A stretch of DNA of 15,342 nt from NCBI GenBank assembly GCA_005879435.1, contig VBKX01000029.1:5074-20415 (forward strand), written 5' to 3'. The notes beneath the pieces were generated by a model. That model saw only the letters and a program-made list of their open reading frames with translations. It searched no databases and was not told the origin of the DNA. Both the position numbers and the translations under genes were made by a program. This stretch comes from Deltaproteobacteria bacterium (GTDB lineage: Bacteria > Desulfobacterota > Binatia > UBA9968). Within the stretch, counting starts at the first letter, position 1, and each line of letters starts with the position of its first letter. Below are positions 6,554 through 13,918 of the stretch, piece after piece.

Positions 6554-6895
6554 ATGTCCGTCGCCGTTCGAATGACCTTGTTGCTCGTCGGGTCAAATGT
6601 ATTCATGACTTTTGCCTGGTACGCGCACTTAAAAACTCTCAATGATCGGAAATGGTACATCGCCGCGCTCGCGAGCTGGGGCATCGCTCTATTCGAGTAT
6701 CTGCTCCAGGTGCCGGCAAACCGCATCGGCTACACTCAGTTCAGCGTGGCGCAATTGAAGATCACCCAGGAGGTGATCACTCTCTCTGTATTCGCGCCGT
6801 TTGCGGTGCTCTATCTGCGCGAACCCATGAAACTGGATTATTTATGGGCCGGACTGTGCCTGTTCGGCGCGGTCTATTTCATGTTTCGGTCGTAG
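6554..6895 (+). CDS. DUF486 family small membrane protein (DMT-like)
   Basis: A 113-aa protein with four predicted membrane segments: about residues 7-25 (LLLVGSNVFMTFAWYAHL), 34-50 (IAALASWGIALFEYLL), 72-90 (EVITLSVFAPFAVLYL) and 97-111. The central motif QVPANRIGYTQFSVAQLKI is the hallmark of DUF486 proteins, which have the size and topology of small drug/metabolite-type carriers. No transport substrate is established for the family. It starts 28 bp after the nuclease gene, so the two are likely co-transcribed, though nothing links their functions. The length is typical and the gene looks intact. Confidence 0.88.
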   Translation: MSVAVRMTLLLVGSNVFMTFAWYAHLKTLNDRKWYIAALASWGIALFEYLLQVPANRIGYTQFSVAQLKITQEVITLSVFAPFAVLYLREPMKLDYLWAGLCLFGAVYFMFRS

Positions 6896-6940
6896 TGTCG
6901 TTCTCCGAAGTTCGCTGAATACTTCGCGCTGGCCGCCGGC

Positions 6941-6980
6941 ATTCCTCCCTTTGCCAAAGGGAGGTCAGGAGGGATTTTGG
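6941..6980. repeat. REP-like palindromic intergenic element
   Basis: CCTCCCTTT (6944-6952) and AAAGGGAGG (6956-6964) form a perfect 9-bp stem with a 3-base loop, followed by TCAGGAGGGATTTT. This form (CTCCCTTTG...CAAAGGGAG then a G-rich tail) resembles dispersed intergenic repeats common in many bacterial drafts. Part of it, AAGGGAGGTCA (6957-6967), recurs at 7005-7015. It lies after DUF486 and may also slow or end transcription. Confidence 0.55.
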
Positions 6981-7021
6981 GCGGCGCGGGACAAGAAATC
7001 TTTCAAGGGAGGTCATCTAAA

Positions 7022-7078
7022 ATGTCCCAACGTTGGCAGCAGCTGGAGTTGAATTCAAATCCCCATTTGTCCCATTAG
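7022..7078 (+). CDS. Candidate 18-codon upstream ORF with strong ribosome-binding site
   Basis: ATG 7022 is preceded by GGGAGG (7007-7012) at a 9-base distance, the best ribosome-binding site in this gap. It encodes MSQRWQQLELNSNPHLSH and ends at TAG 7076. The next gene (ATG 7103) is in the same frame, eight codons after that TAG. This could be a leader peptide, the severed N-terminus of the next gene, or chance use of a repeat-derived AAGGGAGGTCA. TAG ends several other genes here, so it is a normal stop in this genome. Confidence 0.35.
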   Translation: MSQRWQQLELNSNPHLSH

Positions 7079-7102
7079 CCAAACAAAATCACGCGCGGAT
7101 CG

Positions 7103-7378
7103 ATGAATAACGCCGAAGCGAAATCGCTCCTTGCAAACGAGCTGCACGCACTTGCAGGGCGTTCTTTCAGCGAACTCGTCGCGCTGATCGGCCACGACGA
7201 GGTCAAGGTCGTGATCGGCGGGTCGGGAGTAAATTACCCAATCGAGTTCAATGTAGTCTGGGACTCGAAGCCTCGGAAAAACTTGCGCATCATAGGTTCG
7301 ATCGACGACGGCGGCTGGCGCGCTTTTCTGCCGCTCACCGACTCGTTGATCATGAAACCCGATGGTAAGTTGGTTTGA
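7103..7378 (+). CDS. Small conserved-looking protein of unknown function (91 aa)
   Basis: A 91-aa soluble protein with no signal peptide or membrane segment. It begins with a helix (NNAEAKSLLANELHALAGRSFSELVALI), followed by strand-rich sequence (EVKVVIG, YPIEFNVVWDSKP, NLRIIGSIDDGGWRAFLPLTDSLIMKPDG). The ending IIGSIDDGGWRAFLPLTD looks familiar from uncharacterised small proteins of environmental bacteria, but I cannot name a family. The coding pattern is regular and no convincing competing gene lies on the other strand. The start has only a weak upstream GGA; an in-frame ATG with a much better ribosome-binding site lies at 7022, separated by one TAG. It converges on trxB with five bases between the two ends. 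Confidence 0.68.
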   Translation: MNNAEAKSLLANELHALAGRSFSELVALIGHDEVKVVIGGSGVNYPIEFNVVWDSKPRKNLRIIGSIDDGGWRAFLPLTDSLIMKPDGKLV

Positions 7379-7383
7379 CTCTT

Positions 7384-8325
7384 CTAATCGTGCTGGCTTT
7401 CTAAGAATCTCTCCGCATCGATAGCAGCCATACAACCCGTGCCCGCGGCGGTAACAGCTTGCCGATAGATATGATCCTGTACGTCACCGCACGCAAATAC
7501 GCCAGGGACATTAGTTTTAGTCCCGTCCTGGGTGAGTATGTAGCCGTTGGGATCTAGATCTAATTGACCGACGAAAAGCTTGCTGTTCGGTTCGTGCCCG
7601 ATGGCGATAAAAAGTCCGTCCGTTTTGAAATCTTCGGTCATGCCGGTTTTTACGTTCTTGAATCTAACTCCGGTGACTCCTCCGGCTTTCGGGTCGCCGT
7701 AGACTTCGTCGACTACCGTATTCCAGACAAACGAAATTTTGGGATTTTTCTCCGCGCGATCCTGCATGATTTTTGACGCGCGCAGTTGGTCGCGGCGGTG
7801 CGCGACCGATACCTTCGAGGCGAATTTGGTGAGAAACGTCGCTTCCTCCATCGCCGTGTCTCCACCACCTACAACGACGAGCTCTTTATCCTTAAAGAAA
7901 AATCCGTCACACGTCGCGCAAGCGGAAACGCCGTGCCCCATGAGCTTCATTTCCGATTCGAGACCCAGCAGTTTCGCCGTGGCGCCGGTAGCGACGATCA
8001 GCGCGTCGCAATTGTAAGTTTCCTTGCCTACGGCGACCGCGAACGGCCTTTTTTTGAGACTTACCGAGGTGACTTCGCCAAATAGAATCTCCGTGCCGAA
8101 ACGCACGGCTTGTTTCTTAAATTCCTCCATCAGCTCGGGTCCCATAATGCCCTTGGGGAAACCCGGATAGTTTTCGACGTCGGTTGTGATAGTTAATTGC
8201 CCACCCGGTTGTGAACCTTCAATGACTAGAGGTTGAAGATTGGCCCGAGCGGCGTAGATTGCCGCGGTAAGCCCCGCAGCGCCGGATCCCAAAATAATGA
8301 CACGATAGTGGCTTTTCTTATCCAT
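7384..8325 (-). CDS. trxB: Thioredoxin reductase
   Basis: A 313-aa low-molecular-weight thioredoxin reductase, the FAD enzyme that passes electrons from NADPH to thioredoxin in the cytoplasm. The N-terminal FAD motif is GSGAAG (13-18). The redox pair is Cys136 and Cys139 in CATCDG. The NADPH domain has GGGDTA (153-158) and HRR (176-178), the basic signature selecting NADPH. The closing FAD motif is GVFACGDV (275-282) followed by the RQAVTAAGTGCMAA helix. Length and motif order are those of the bacterial family. It is the only minus-strand gene here and is divergent from moaC with about 125 bp between the starts; both promoters should lie there, but I see no strong sigma70 pair. The GAAACC before the ATG is not a good ribosome-binding site. 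Confidence 0.95.
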   Translation of the reverse strand: MDKKSHYRVIILGSGAAGLTAAIYAARANLQPLVIEGSQPGGQLTITTDVENYPGFPKGIMGPELMEEFKKQAVRFGTEILFGEVTSVSLKKRPFAVAVGKETYNCDALIVATGATAKLLGLESEMKLMGHGVSACATCDGFFFKDKELVVVGGGDTAMEEATFLTKFASKVSVAHRRDQLRASKIMQDRAEKNPKISFVWNTVVDEVYGDPKAGGVTGVRFKNVKTGMTEDFKTDGLFIAIGHEPNSKLFVGQLDLDPNGYILTQDGTKTNVPGVFACGDVQDHIYRQAVTAAGTGCMAAIDAERFLESQHD

Positions 8326-8451
8326 GAGGTTTCTGTAACATAAAAACGTCGACGCAGAAAGAAATCTAGTCCGTCACGACAAACCGAACGCTGCCGTCGA
8401 CTGAGTCAATTGGGCAATCAAATCGTCGATTAATTTCGAAAGTGGGTATGT

Positions 8452-8931
8452 ATGGCAGAACTAAGTCATCTCGATGAGCAGGGACGCGCGCGCATGGTCG
8501 ACGTGAGCGCGAAAGAAATCACCAGCCGGACCGCCGTCGCCCGCGGCGCCATTCACATGCGCGCGGAAACTCTAGCGCTGATCCTCGAAGAAAAAATTGA
8601 AAAGGGCGACGTGTTTTCGGTCGCCCGCATCGCCGGCATCATGGCGGCGAAAAAGACTTCGGAATTGATCCCCATGTGCCACCCGCTAAACATCACCTCG
8701 GTAGAGATCGATCTCACGGCCGCGCGCGATCCCGCGCGCGTGGATATCGAAGCCACCGTGCACGTGAGCGGCAAAACCGGCGTTGAGATGGAAGCGATGA
8801 CGGCGGTGTCTGTGGCGGGACTGACAATCTACGATATGTGCAAAGCCGTTGATCGCGAGATGACCATCGGTGAGATCCGCCTGGTTAAAAAGAGCGGCGG
8901 CAAGAGCGGCACGTTTATCCGCAAAGAATAG
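8452..8931 (+). CDS. moaC: Cyclic pyranopterin monophosphate synthase (molybdenum cofactor step 1)
   Basis: A 159-aa MoaC, which with MoaA converts GTP to cyclic pyranopterin monophosphate, the first intermediate of molybdopterin synthesis. The numbering agrees with E. coli MoaC without gaps at the active-site residues: Arg26, Lys51, His77 (PMCHPL), Asp128 and Lys131 (IYDMCK). The signature GVEMEAMTAVSVAGLTIYDM is complete. The protein acts as a cytoplasmic hexamer. No other moa or mog genes lie in the window, so it is a solitary moaC here. The start follows a weak purine stretch (AGTGGG, 8441-8446). The methyltransferase gene downstream is 50 bp away on the same strand, with a hairpin between them. 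Confidence 0.95.
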   Translation: MAELSHLDEQGRARMVDVSAKEITSRTAVARGAIHMRAETLALILEEKIEKGDVFSVARIAGIMAAKKTSELIPMCHPLNITSVEIDLTAARDPARVDIEATVHVSGKTGVEMEAMTAVSVAGLTIYDMCKAVDREMTIGEIRLVKKSGGKSGTFIRKE

Positions 8932-8933
8932 CA

Positions 8934-8961
8934 GGTGGAGCACGGCATGCCCTGCTCCTCC
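8934..8961. repeat. Intergenic hairpin between moaC and the methyltransferase gene
   Basis: GGTGGAGCA (8934-8942) pairs with TGCTCCTCC (8953-8961) with one mismatch around a 10-base loop containing the palindrome GGCATGCC. No T-run follows, so termination is unlikely; it may be an mRNA processing or pausing structure. Confidence 0.35.
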
Positions 8962-8981
8962 CTCTGCCTCATTGATCTACC

Positions 8982-10157
8982 GTGCAACGCATTTACCTAA
9001 AACAGGGCCGGGAACGTCCCGTTCTCAACGGCCATCCGTGGATCTTCTCCGGCGCGATCGAAAGAATCGAAGGTGAAATGGAATCGGTCGGCGTCGCCGA
9101 TATCTTCGATAATAAAAAAAACTGGCTTGCCCGCGGACTTTACAACCCGAAATCGCAAATTCGCGTGCGCCTGTTAACATGGCAAAACGAAGATATTGAC
9201 GGCGATTTTTTCGCCCGCCGCTTGGCCCACGCGCACGCGTTGCGCCAGCGAAATCTGTCCGCGTCGACAAACGCGTACCGGATCGTGAACGGCGAAGGTG
9301 ATTTTTTGCCGGGACTGATCGTCGATCGTTACGGCGGTTTTCTCGTTTGTCAATTTTTCACAGCCGGCATGGCGCTCTTCAGAAACGACATCGTCGATTT
9401 TTTCACTAAGGACAATGCGATTGAAGGAATCTTCGAACGCAGCGAGGGCCGCGTCGGCGACGAAGAAGGACTTGAGCCCGCCATCGGCGTACTAAAAGGC
9501 GAATCGCCGCCGGAAACGATCACGGTCGAGGAAAATGGCTTCAAGTTTTTGGTCGACATAAGACGCGGTCAAAAAACCGGCTTTTACCTGGACCAGCGCG
9601 ATAATCGCGCGTTCTTATCGACGGCCGTAAGCAATCGCAGCGTTTTGAATTGTTTTTCGTTCAGCGGCGCTTTTTCGGTCTATGCCTTCGCCGGCAAAGC
9701 GAAAGAAGTCGTCACGCTTGATTCGTCCAAACCCGCACTAGAGCTGGCCGAACAGAACCTCGAATTAAACGGCTTCACCTCGGAGCCCGGCGAGATATTA
9801 AAAGGCGATGCCTTTGCCTATCTGAAGGAAGTCGACCGCAAGTTCGATCTGATTGTATTGGACCCACCGTCGTTGGCGCATCGGCGGAGCGATATCGATG
9901 CCGCCACCGGCGGATATAAGTTTCTCAATCTCCATGCGCTCAAGCACCTTAGTCCAGGCGGATTGCTTTTAACCTTCTCTTGCTCCCAGCATCTTTCGAT
10001 CGACCTATTCCAAAAAGTCGTTTTCGGCGCTGCAGTCGACGCTCGGCGAAAAGCGAACATAATCAAGCGATTGAGCCAGCCTATCGATCATCCCGTGAGC
10101 CTACATCACCCCGAAGGCGAATACTTAAAAGGACTCGCGCTCCGCGTACTGGACTAA
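8982..10157 (+). CDS. Class I SAM-dependent rRNA methyltransferase, RlmI-like (23S rRNA m5C type)
   Basis: A 391-aa protein with the layout of RlmI/YccW enzymes: N-terminal PUA-like RNA-binding domain (about 1-75, with RPVLNGHPWIFSGAI), a linking EEHEB-type domain (about 80-180), and a C-terminal Rossmann methyltransferase. Visible motifs are QKTGFYLDQR (197-206), the SAM loop NCFSFSGAFSVYA (223-235), acidic TLDSSKPAL (245-253), catalytic-region DPPS (294-297) and FSCS with Cys334. In E. coli RlmI methylates C1962 of 23S rRNA; other members modify other sites, so the exact target is inferred. The start is GTG 8982 because the PUA domain begins directly there; no clear ribosome-binding site is present. 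Downstream, radC starts 68 bp later. Confidence 0.9.
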   Translation: MQRIYLKQGRERPVLNGHPWIFSGAIERIEGEMESVGVADIFDNKKNWLARGLYNPKSQIRVRLLTWQNEDIDGDFFARRLAHAHALRQRNLSASTNAYRIVNGEGDFLPGLIVDRYGGFLVCQFFTAGMALFRNDIVDFFTKDNAIEGIFERSEGRVGDEEGLEPAIGVLKGESPPETITVEENGFKFLVDIRRGQKTGFYLDQRDNRAFLSTAVSNRSVLNCFSFSGAFSVYAFAGKAKEVVTLDSSKPALELAEQNLELNGFTSEPGEILKGDAFAYLKEVDRKFDLIVLDPPSLAHRRSDIDAATGGYKFLNLHALKHLSPGGLLLTFSCSQHLSIDLFQKVVFGAAVDARRKANIIKRLSQPIDHPVSLHHPEGEYLKGLALRVLD

Positions 10158-10169
10158 ACAGCGCGCCCT

Positions 10170-10181
10170 GTGGTAGACGGA
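10170..10181. repeat. Intergenic repeat copy 2 (GTGGTAGACGGA)
   Basis: Exact match to 751-762, again in an intergenic gap and again just after a GCGCCC run. It sits between the methyltransferase stop and the radC start. Confidence 0.35.
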
Positions 10182-10737
10182 TTCCTCAGCTGGGGTTGCG
10201 GATTGCTTTAATGCCCAAGGTGCGCATGGCTTCATACCAAACAATCAAAGATTGGCCCGAGGAAGATCGGCCGAGAGAAAAACTGCTAGCGCGAGGCGCG
10301 CAATCGCTGAGCGAAACCGAGCTCCTGGCGATTATCTTAAGAAACGGCAACGCCAGCACGGGCGAGAGCGCCATCGACCACGCGCGGCTGCTCCTTAATC
10401 AATTCGGCGGGCTCAAAGGCATAGACGACGCCTCCTCCGGTGAACTCGGCAAAGTAAAAGGCATCGGTCCGGCGAAGATCGCGCAATTGAAGGCATGTCT
10501 CGAAATTGCCAAACGTGTCGGCAGCCAGAAATGGGAAACCGGCCAGCCGCTCCGTTCCGCCGAAGACGTCTATCATCATTTTCGCGATAGTCTCGGCGCT
10601 GAAAAGCGCGAGCTTTTCTACGTCGTGCTGCTCAACAATAAAAACCGCATAATTCGCGACGTGAAAATCTCCGAGGGCTCGCTCACGGCTTCTTTGGTTC
10701 ACCCGCGCGAAGTTTACAATCCGGTGATCCGTGACTC

Positions 10738-10758
10738 CGGTCGCGATCGCTTTTTCAG
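10738..10758. repeat. 21-bp direct repeat, copy 1, at the radC lesion
   Basis: Identical to 10856-10876 over 21 bases, with GCGATCGC at the core. In this copy the repeat replaces the codons expected for the JAMM HxH. The 118-bp offset is not a multiple of three, so the two copies are read in different frames relative to the true RadC sequence. Confidence 0.85.
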
Positions 10759-10855
10759 GCGATCCGGCGCCGAGCCCGGAAGACATCGACATCACCCGGC
10801 GCCTGAAAGAAGTCGGCGAGGTGATGGGGGTGCGGGTTCTCGATCACGTGGTCAT

Positions 10856-10876
10856 CGGTCGCGATCGCTTTTTCAG
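10856..10876. repeat. 21-bp direct repeat, copy 2, in the radC C-terminus
   Basis: This copy encodes GRDRFFS in the normal RadC C-terminal setting (VVIGRDRFFSFSDKG), so it is the likely original from which the copy at 10738-10758 arose. Confidence 0.85.
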
Positions 10877-10988
10877 CTTCAGCGACAAAGGTATGCTCTA
10901 ACGAGCTTGCGCGCCATTTACCTACTTGTTTGAATGCTCAAATATATTTAAATCTTTTGTTGATCACGGCAATTGCAATCGAGTTTAG

Positions 10989-11017
10989 TTGACATCGCTA
11001 CGACCCGCGTTTATTCT
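10989..11017 (+). promoter_or_regulatory. Sigma70-like promoter before the M23 peptidase gene
   Basis: TTGACA (10989-10994, full -35 consensus) is followed after exactly 17 bases by TATTCT (11012-11017, 4 of 6 matches to TATAAT). It sits 45 bases before the ATG at 11062. An AT-rich stretch including the palindrome AAATATATTT (10940-10949) lies about 40 bases upstream of the -35 and could act as an UP-like element. Confidence 0.65.
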
Positions 11018-11061
11018 AACGTCGGAGCTGTTCCCCAATTGTATCTTTAATTCACTAAATC

Positions 11062-12489
11062 ATGAGCGCGCTTGAATTTGGTAAGCCCAGACGACGGTTT
11101 GTGCCGGGCCGCGGCCTCGTCTACCTTGTCCTTATCGTCGTTGTTATCGCCGGCGGGTACGTCCTGGTGCCCCGTTTCGAATGGCGCCGGCCAGAGATAA
11201 AGATCACTCCGGACACCGATACGGTGGGACTAGCGCCGCTGCAGATCGAAGTTACCGAGCAGGGGACGGGCCTAAAATCCTTCACGGCAGTCCTGACCTC
11301 CGGCGGAACCGAGTACTCACTCGCCGCGGAACAGTATGATCAGCCGTTGATGCAAAAAAAACTTGCCGTCGCTTTGTCGTCCAAGCTCACGGGACTGAAG
11401 GAAGGCCCTGCGGTGTTGCGCGTTACCGCTCGCGATCGGTCGCTGTGGAATTTTTTTCGCGGCAATGAGTCCGTCGTTCAAAAGAACTTGATCATCGACA
11501 TCACGCCGCCGTCCCTTGAGCTCATCGCCGACGACCGTTATGTCAACTTCGGCGGCGTCGGCGTGATCGTTTACAAACCGTCGCCCGATACGATCGCGTC
11601 CGGCGTCAAGATCGGCAATTATTTTTTCCCGGGCTACAAAGGCCAAATTAAAGAACATCCGGATCATTACCTGGTTTTGTTCGCGCACCCTTACAATGTC
11701 CCGGAGACGGAAAAGGCATCGCTCGTCGCCACCGATAAAGCCGGCAATAGCCGAGAAATGAAACTCGTCTACGAGCTCAAAAACGTCAAATACAAAAAGA
11801 GTACGATCCGCATCGACGACAATTTTATCCAGCAAAAGGTCGCGCCGTTGTTAAATGACGTGGGCGCGCGCCAAGGGAGCCCGAAAGACATTTTTATTAA
11901 AGTAAACAAAAGTCTGCGCAAAGAGAATGAAGACAAAATCCGCTCGATCACCGAGAAGTCGACGCCGTCCATCCTCTGGCACGGCGCCTTCAGCCAGCTC
12001 ACCAATTCAAAAGTCGAGGCAAACTTCGCCGACGCGCGCACTTACATCTATAACAACGAAGCGATCGATACGGCGTATCATGTGGGCTACGATTTGTCGG
12101 TCACGAAACATTACGCGGCCGAAGCGGCCAACAGCGGCGTGGTCGCCTTCACCGGGGATTTAGGAATCTATGGCAATACCGTGATCATCGATCATGGCTT
12201 GGGCCTTTTCACGCTCTACTCTCACCTGAGCGCCATCGACGTTAAAGTGGGAGATCAGATCAAGCAGCACCAGCCCATTGGCAAAACCGGTGAAACCGGC
12301 CTCGCCGCGGGAGATCACCTGCATTTCGGCGTCTACCTTCACGGGCTGCCGGTCTTGCCGGTCGAATGGTGGGACCAAAAATGGATCAATGACAACGTCC
12401 AACCTAAACTGGATGGTTCGAGCGGTGAGAATATCGAGCAGGCCAAAGACACCCATCCACGCAAGCTCACGCGCAAACGAAAGAGATAG
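11062..12489 (+). CDS. Membrane-anchored M23 family metallopeptidase (LytM-type)
   Basis: A 475-aa cell-wall peptidase or regulator. A short basic cytoplasmic start (KPRRRFVPGRG) is followed by one membrane segment (about 19-36, LVYLVLIVVVIAGGYVLV), placing the rest outside the membrane. Residues about 45-240 look like two beta-rich Ig-like domains (ITPDTDTVGLAPLQIEV, SLVATDKAGNSREM). Residues about 250-330 form a helical linker. The C-terminal M23 domain (335-440) has all Zn and catalytic residues: His340 and Asp344 (HVGYD), His388 (YSHLS), and His419/His421 (HLHFG). It should therefore be active, unlike degenerate LytM factors such as EnvC. It has its own promoter-like sequence and no Shine-Dalgarno site. 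The basic tail (RKLTRKRKR) is unusual for an exported protein and may bind wall polymers; that is inference. Confidence 0.92.
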   Translation: MSALEFGKPRRRFVPGRGLVYLVLIVVVIAGGYVLVPRFEWRRPEIKITPDTDTVGLAPLQIEVTEQGTGLKSFTAVLTSGGTEYSLAAEQYDQPLMQKKLAVALSSKLTGLKEGPAVLRVTARDRSLWNFFRGNESVVQKNLIIDITPPSLELIADDRYVNFGGVGVIVYKPSPDTIASGVKIGNYFFPGYKGQIKEHPDHYLVLFAHPYNVPETEKASLVATDKAGNSREMKLVYELKNVKYKKSTIRIDDNFIQQKVAPLLNDVGARQGSPKDIFIKVNKSLRKENEDKIRSITEKSTPSILWHGAFSQLTNSKVEANFADARTYIYNNEAIDTAYHVGYDLSVTKHYAAEAANSGVVAFTGDLGIYGNTVIIDHGLGLFTLYSHLSAIDVKVGDQIKQHQPIGKTGETGLAAGDHLHFGVYLHGLPVLPVEWWDQKWINDNVQPKLDGSSGENIEQAKDTHPRKLTRKRKR

Positions 12490-12568
12490 TCGCCTCATAG
12501 CCACCGTCTCTTTACGCGGCGAATTTCAAAAGCGACCCAACCGCCGTTTTCCGGAATGAGCTCCGCTC

Positions 12569-13918
12569 GTGAATTCTCGCAGCCAATCCAGTAAAACGGT
12601 TTCCGATGATCTCAGCGACTTCATCGGGCGAGTTACTATAAGAAATATTTCGCCCGACGTGCGCGAGACCGCCAAGCTTCACTTGCTTGACGGTTTGGCG
12701 ACCATGCTCGGCGGCGTCAACGAAAAATCCAGCCGGCTTTTGCGCCGCCGTTTCAGCGTACGAAAATTGACCGGCGAAGCGACAGTGCTCGGCTCGCATA
12801 ACAAATTTTCCGCCGAGCACGCGGCATTGATAAACGGCGTCCAGGGACATGTTCTGGACTACGACGACGCGCAACTCGCGACGTTACCCTCCCGCCCGAT
12901 GGGGCAACAGACCCATCCGACTACGCCCGTGTTGGCCGCAGCGCTTGCCTTAGCCGAGAGTCGGAGAGCTACAGGAGCAGCGCTTCTTAACTCCTATATC
13001 GTCGGCCTTGAAGTCGCCTGCCGACTAGGCGATGCCGTCGACCCAAGTCACTATCTGGACGGTTTTCATCCGACCGGGACCCTCGGTGCATTTGGCGCCA
13101 CAGCAGCTTGCGCTCAGTTGCTCAGACTCTCGCCGCTCTCGATACGCCACGCGCTGGGCATCGCCGGCACGCTCGCTTCCGGTCTGCGCGCCAATCGCGG
13201 CACCATGGCCAAAGGGCTAAATGCCGGGCGCGCCGCAGAAAACGGCGTGATTGCCACGACACTCGCTGCCGACGGTTTCACCGCCTCAGAAAATATTTTC
13301 GATGACCCCATGGGGTTTTTCTCGGCCGCATGCCGCGGTCGGGTCAACACGGATCTCTTGCGATTCGGCGAGCGGTTTTTTATCGCCAAACCGGGGATAG
13401 CAATTAAGCTTTATCCTTGCGCTGGCGTGCTCCATCCCGTTCTCGACCTGACGCTGGATTTACGTGTAAGACACCGGATCGAGCCGAATAACATCGATCG
13501 AATTCGCGTCGGTCTTGATACAAACGCTGCCCTGCCCTTAGTTTATGAAAATCCGAAAGACAATCTCCAGGCCAAATTCAGCCTCAACTTTGCCGTAGCC
13601 GTTGCGATCGTCGACGGCAAAGCCGGTTTAAAACAGTTCACCGCCGAACGGGTGCATGATCCAAAGATCAAAAGGCTTATGAAACGGGTCGAGCTCGTCC
13701 GTCGGCCGCTGCGGCAAGAAAAGCATGAGACCGGCGTCGACAGCGAAATCGAAATTGTAATGATCGACGGCGCAGTACACCGCGCACGAGGTTCGGTCGC
13801 CCGCGGTCATCCCAGCCTCCCTGCCTCACGCGCCGAGATTGAAGACAAACTTCGCCAATGTGCCGAGGCCCCATCGGTTGCCGCCTGGCTCCGCCCGCTC
13901 CGTCCACCGCGGCGTTGA
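12569..13918 (+). CDS. MmgE/PrpD family protein
   Basis: A 449-aa member of the MmgE/PrpD superfamily (2-methylcitrate dehydratase, cis-aconitate decarboxylase and iminodisuccinate epimerase relatives). The helical first domain carries NGVQGHVLDYDDA (89-101) and QQTHPTTPVLAAAL with His116, both active-site segments. His167 (GFHPTGTLGAFGA) and Lys215 (GTMAKGLNAGRAAENG) also match family positions, but the usual K-P-x-H after GTM reads K-G-L-N, so Asn218 stands where His is common. KLYPCAGVLHP in the lid domain is typical. The reaction cannot be assigned; no other methylcitrate-cycle gene is near. The start is GTG 12569, with only a distant GGA before it. The next gene follows by 56 bp with its own ribosome-binding site, and together with the MDR gene forms a likely operon. 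Confidence 0.88.
   Translation: MNSRSQSSKTVSDDLSDFIGRVTIRNISPDVRETAKLHLLDGLATMLGGVNEKSSRLLRRRFSVRKLTGEATVLGSHNKFSAEHAALINGVQGHVLDYDDAQLATLPSRPMGQQTHPTTPVLAAALALAESRRATGAALLNSYIVGLEVACRLGDAVDPSHYLDGFHPTGTLGAFGATAACAQLLRLSPLSIRHALGIAGTLASGLRANRGTMAKGLNAGRAAENGVIATTLAADGFTASENIFDDPMGFFSAACRGRVNTDLLRFGERFFIAKPGIAIKLYPCAGVLHPVLDLTLDLRVRHRIEPNNIDRIRVGLDTNAALPLVYENPKDNLQAKFSLNFAVAVAIVDGKAGLKQFTAERVHDPKIKRLMKRVELVRRPLRQEKHETGVDSEIEIVMIDGAVHRARGSVARGHPSLPASRAEIEDKLRQCAEAPSVAAWLRPLRPPRR

Larger units (their letters stand above)
10226..10901 (+). pseudogene. radC: RadC-family JAB protein, frameshifted with the HxH of the JAMM motif missing
   Basis: The N-terminal part is a clear RadC: IKDWPEEDRPREKLL, a helix-hairpin-helix region (LSETELLAI to GKVKGIGPAKIAQLKA), then the JAB domain to HPREVYNPVIRDS (ending at 10738). 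The expected VHNHPSGDP should follow. Instead one frame reads GRDRFFRRSG and continues as nonsense to 10933, while the next frame resumes the family at VAIAF-SGDPAPSPEDIDITRRL and ends in GRDRFFSFSDKGML at 10899-10901. So the frame changes and about five residues, VHNHP, are lost. Those include both metal-binding His of the JAMM motif; the Ser and Asp of the motif remain. A 21-bp stretch there is a copy of one 118 bp downstream. AAGG at 10217-10220 favours ATG 10226; ATG 10211 is the alternative. This is either a disabled gene or an assembly error. Confidence 0.82.

Noticed and set aside
7076..7078. Recoded TAG (pyrrolysine or amber read-through)
   Set aside because: TAG is used as the normal stop of several intact genes in the window, and no other in-frame TAG occurs within a recognisable protein.
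8349..8401. Near-palindromic GTCGACGCAG / CTGCCGTCGAC as an operator between trxB and moaC
   Set aside because: The arms match only with a one-base insertion, are 32 bases apart, and GTCGAC-type words are common in this DNA.
9980..10210. Upstream extension of the radC reading frame into the methyltransferase gene
   Set aside because: The open frame before 10211 overlaps well-supported methyltransferase coding sequence and has no RadC-like content; RadC similarity begins at about 10226.
10743..10750. GCGATCGC as a HIP1-type cyanobacterial repeat
   Set aside because: The octamer is part of the 21-bp radC duplication; two copies there do not show genome-wide over-representation, and the gene content is not cyanobacterial.
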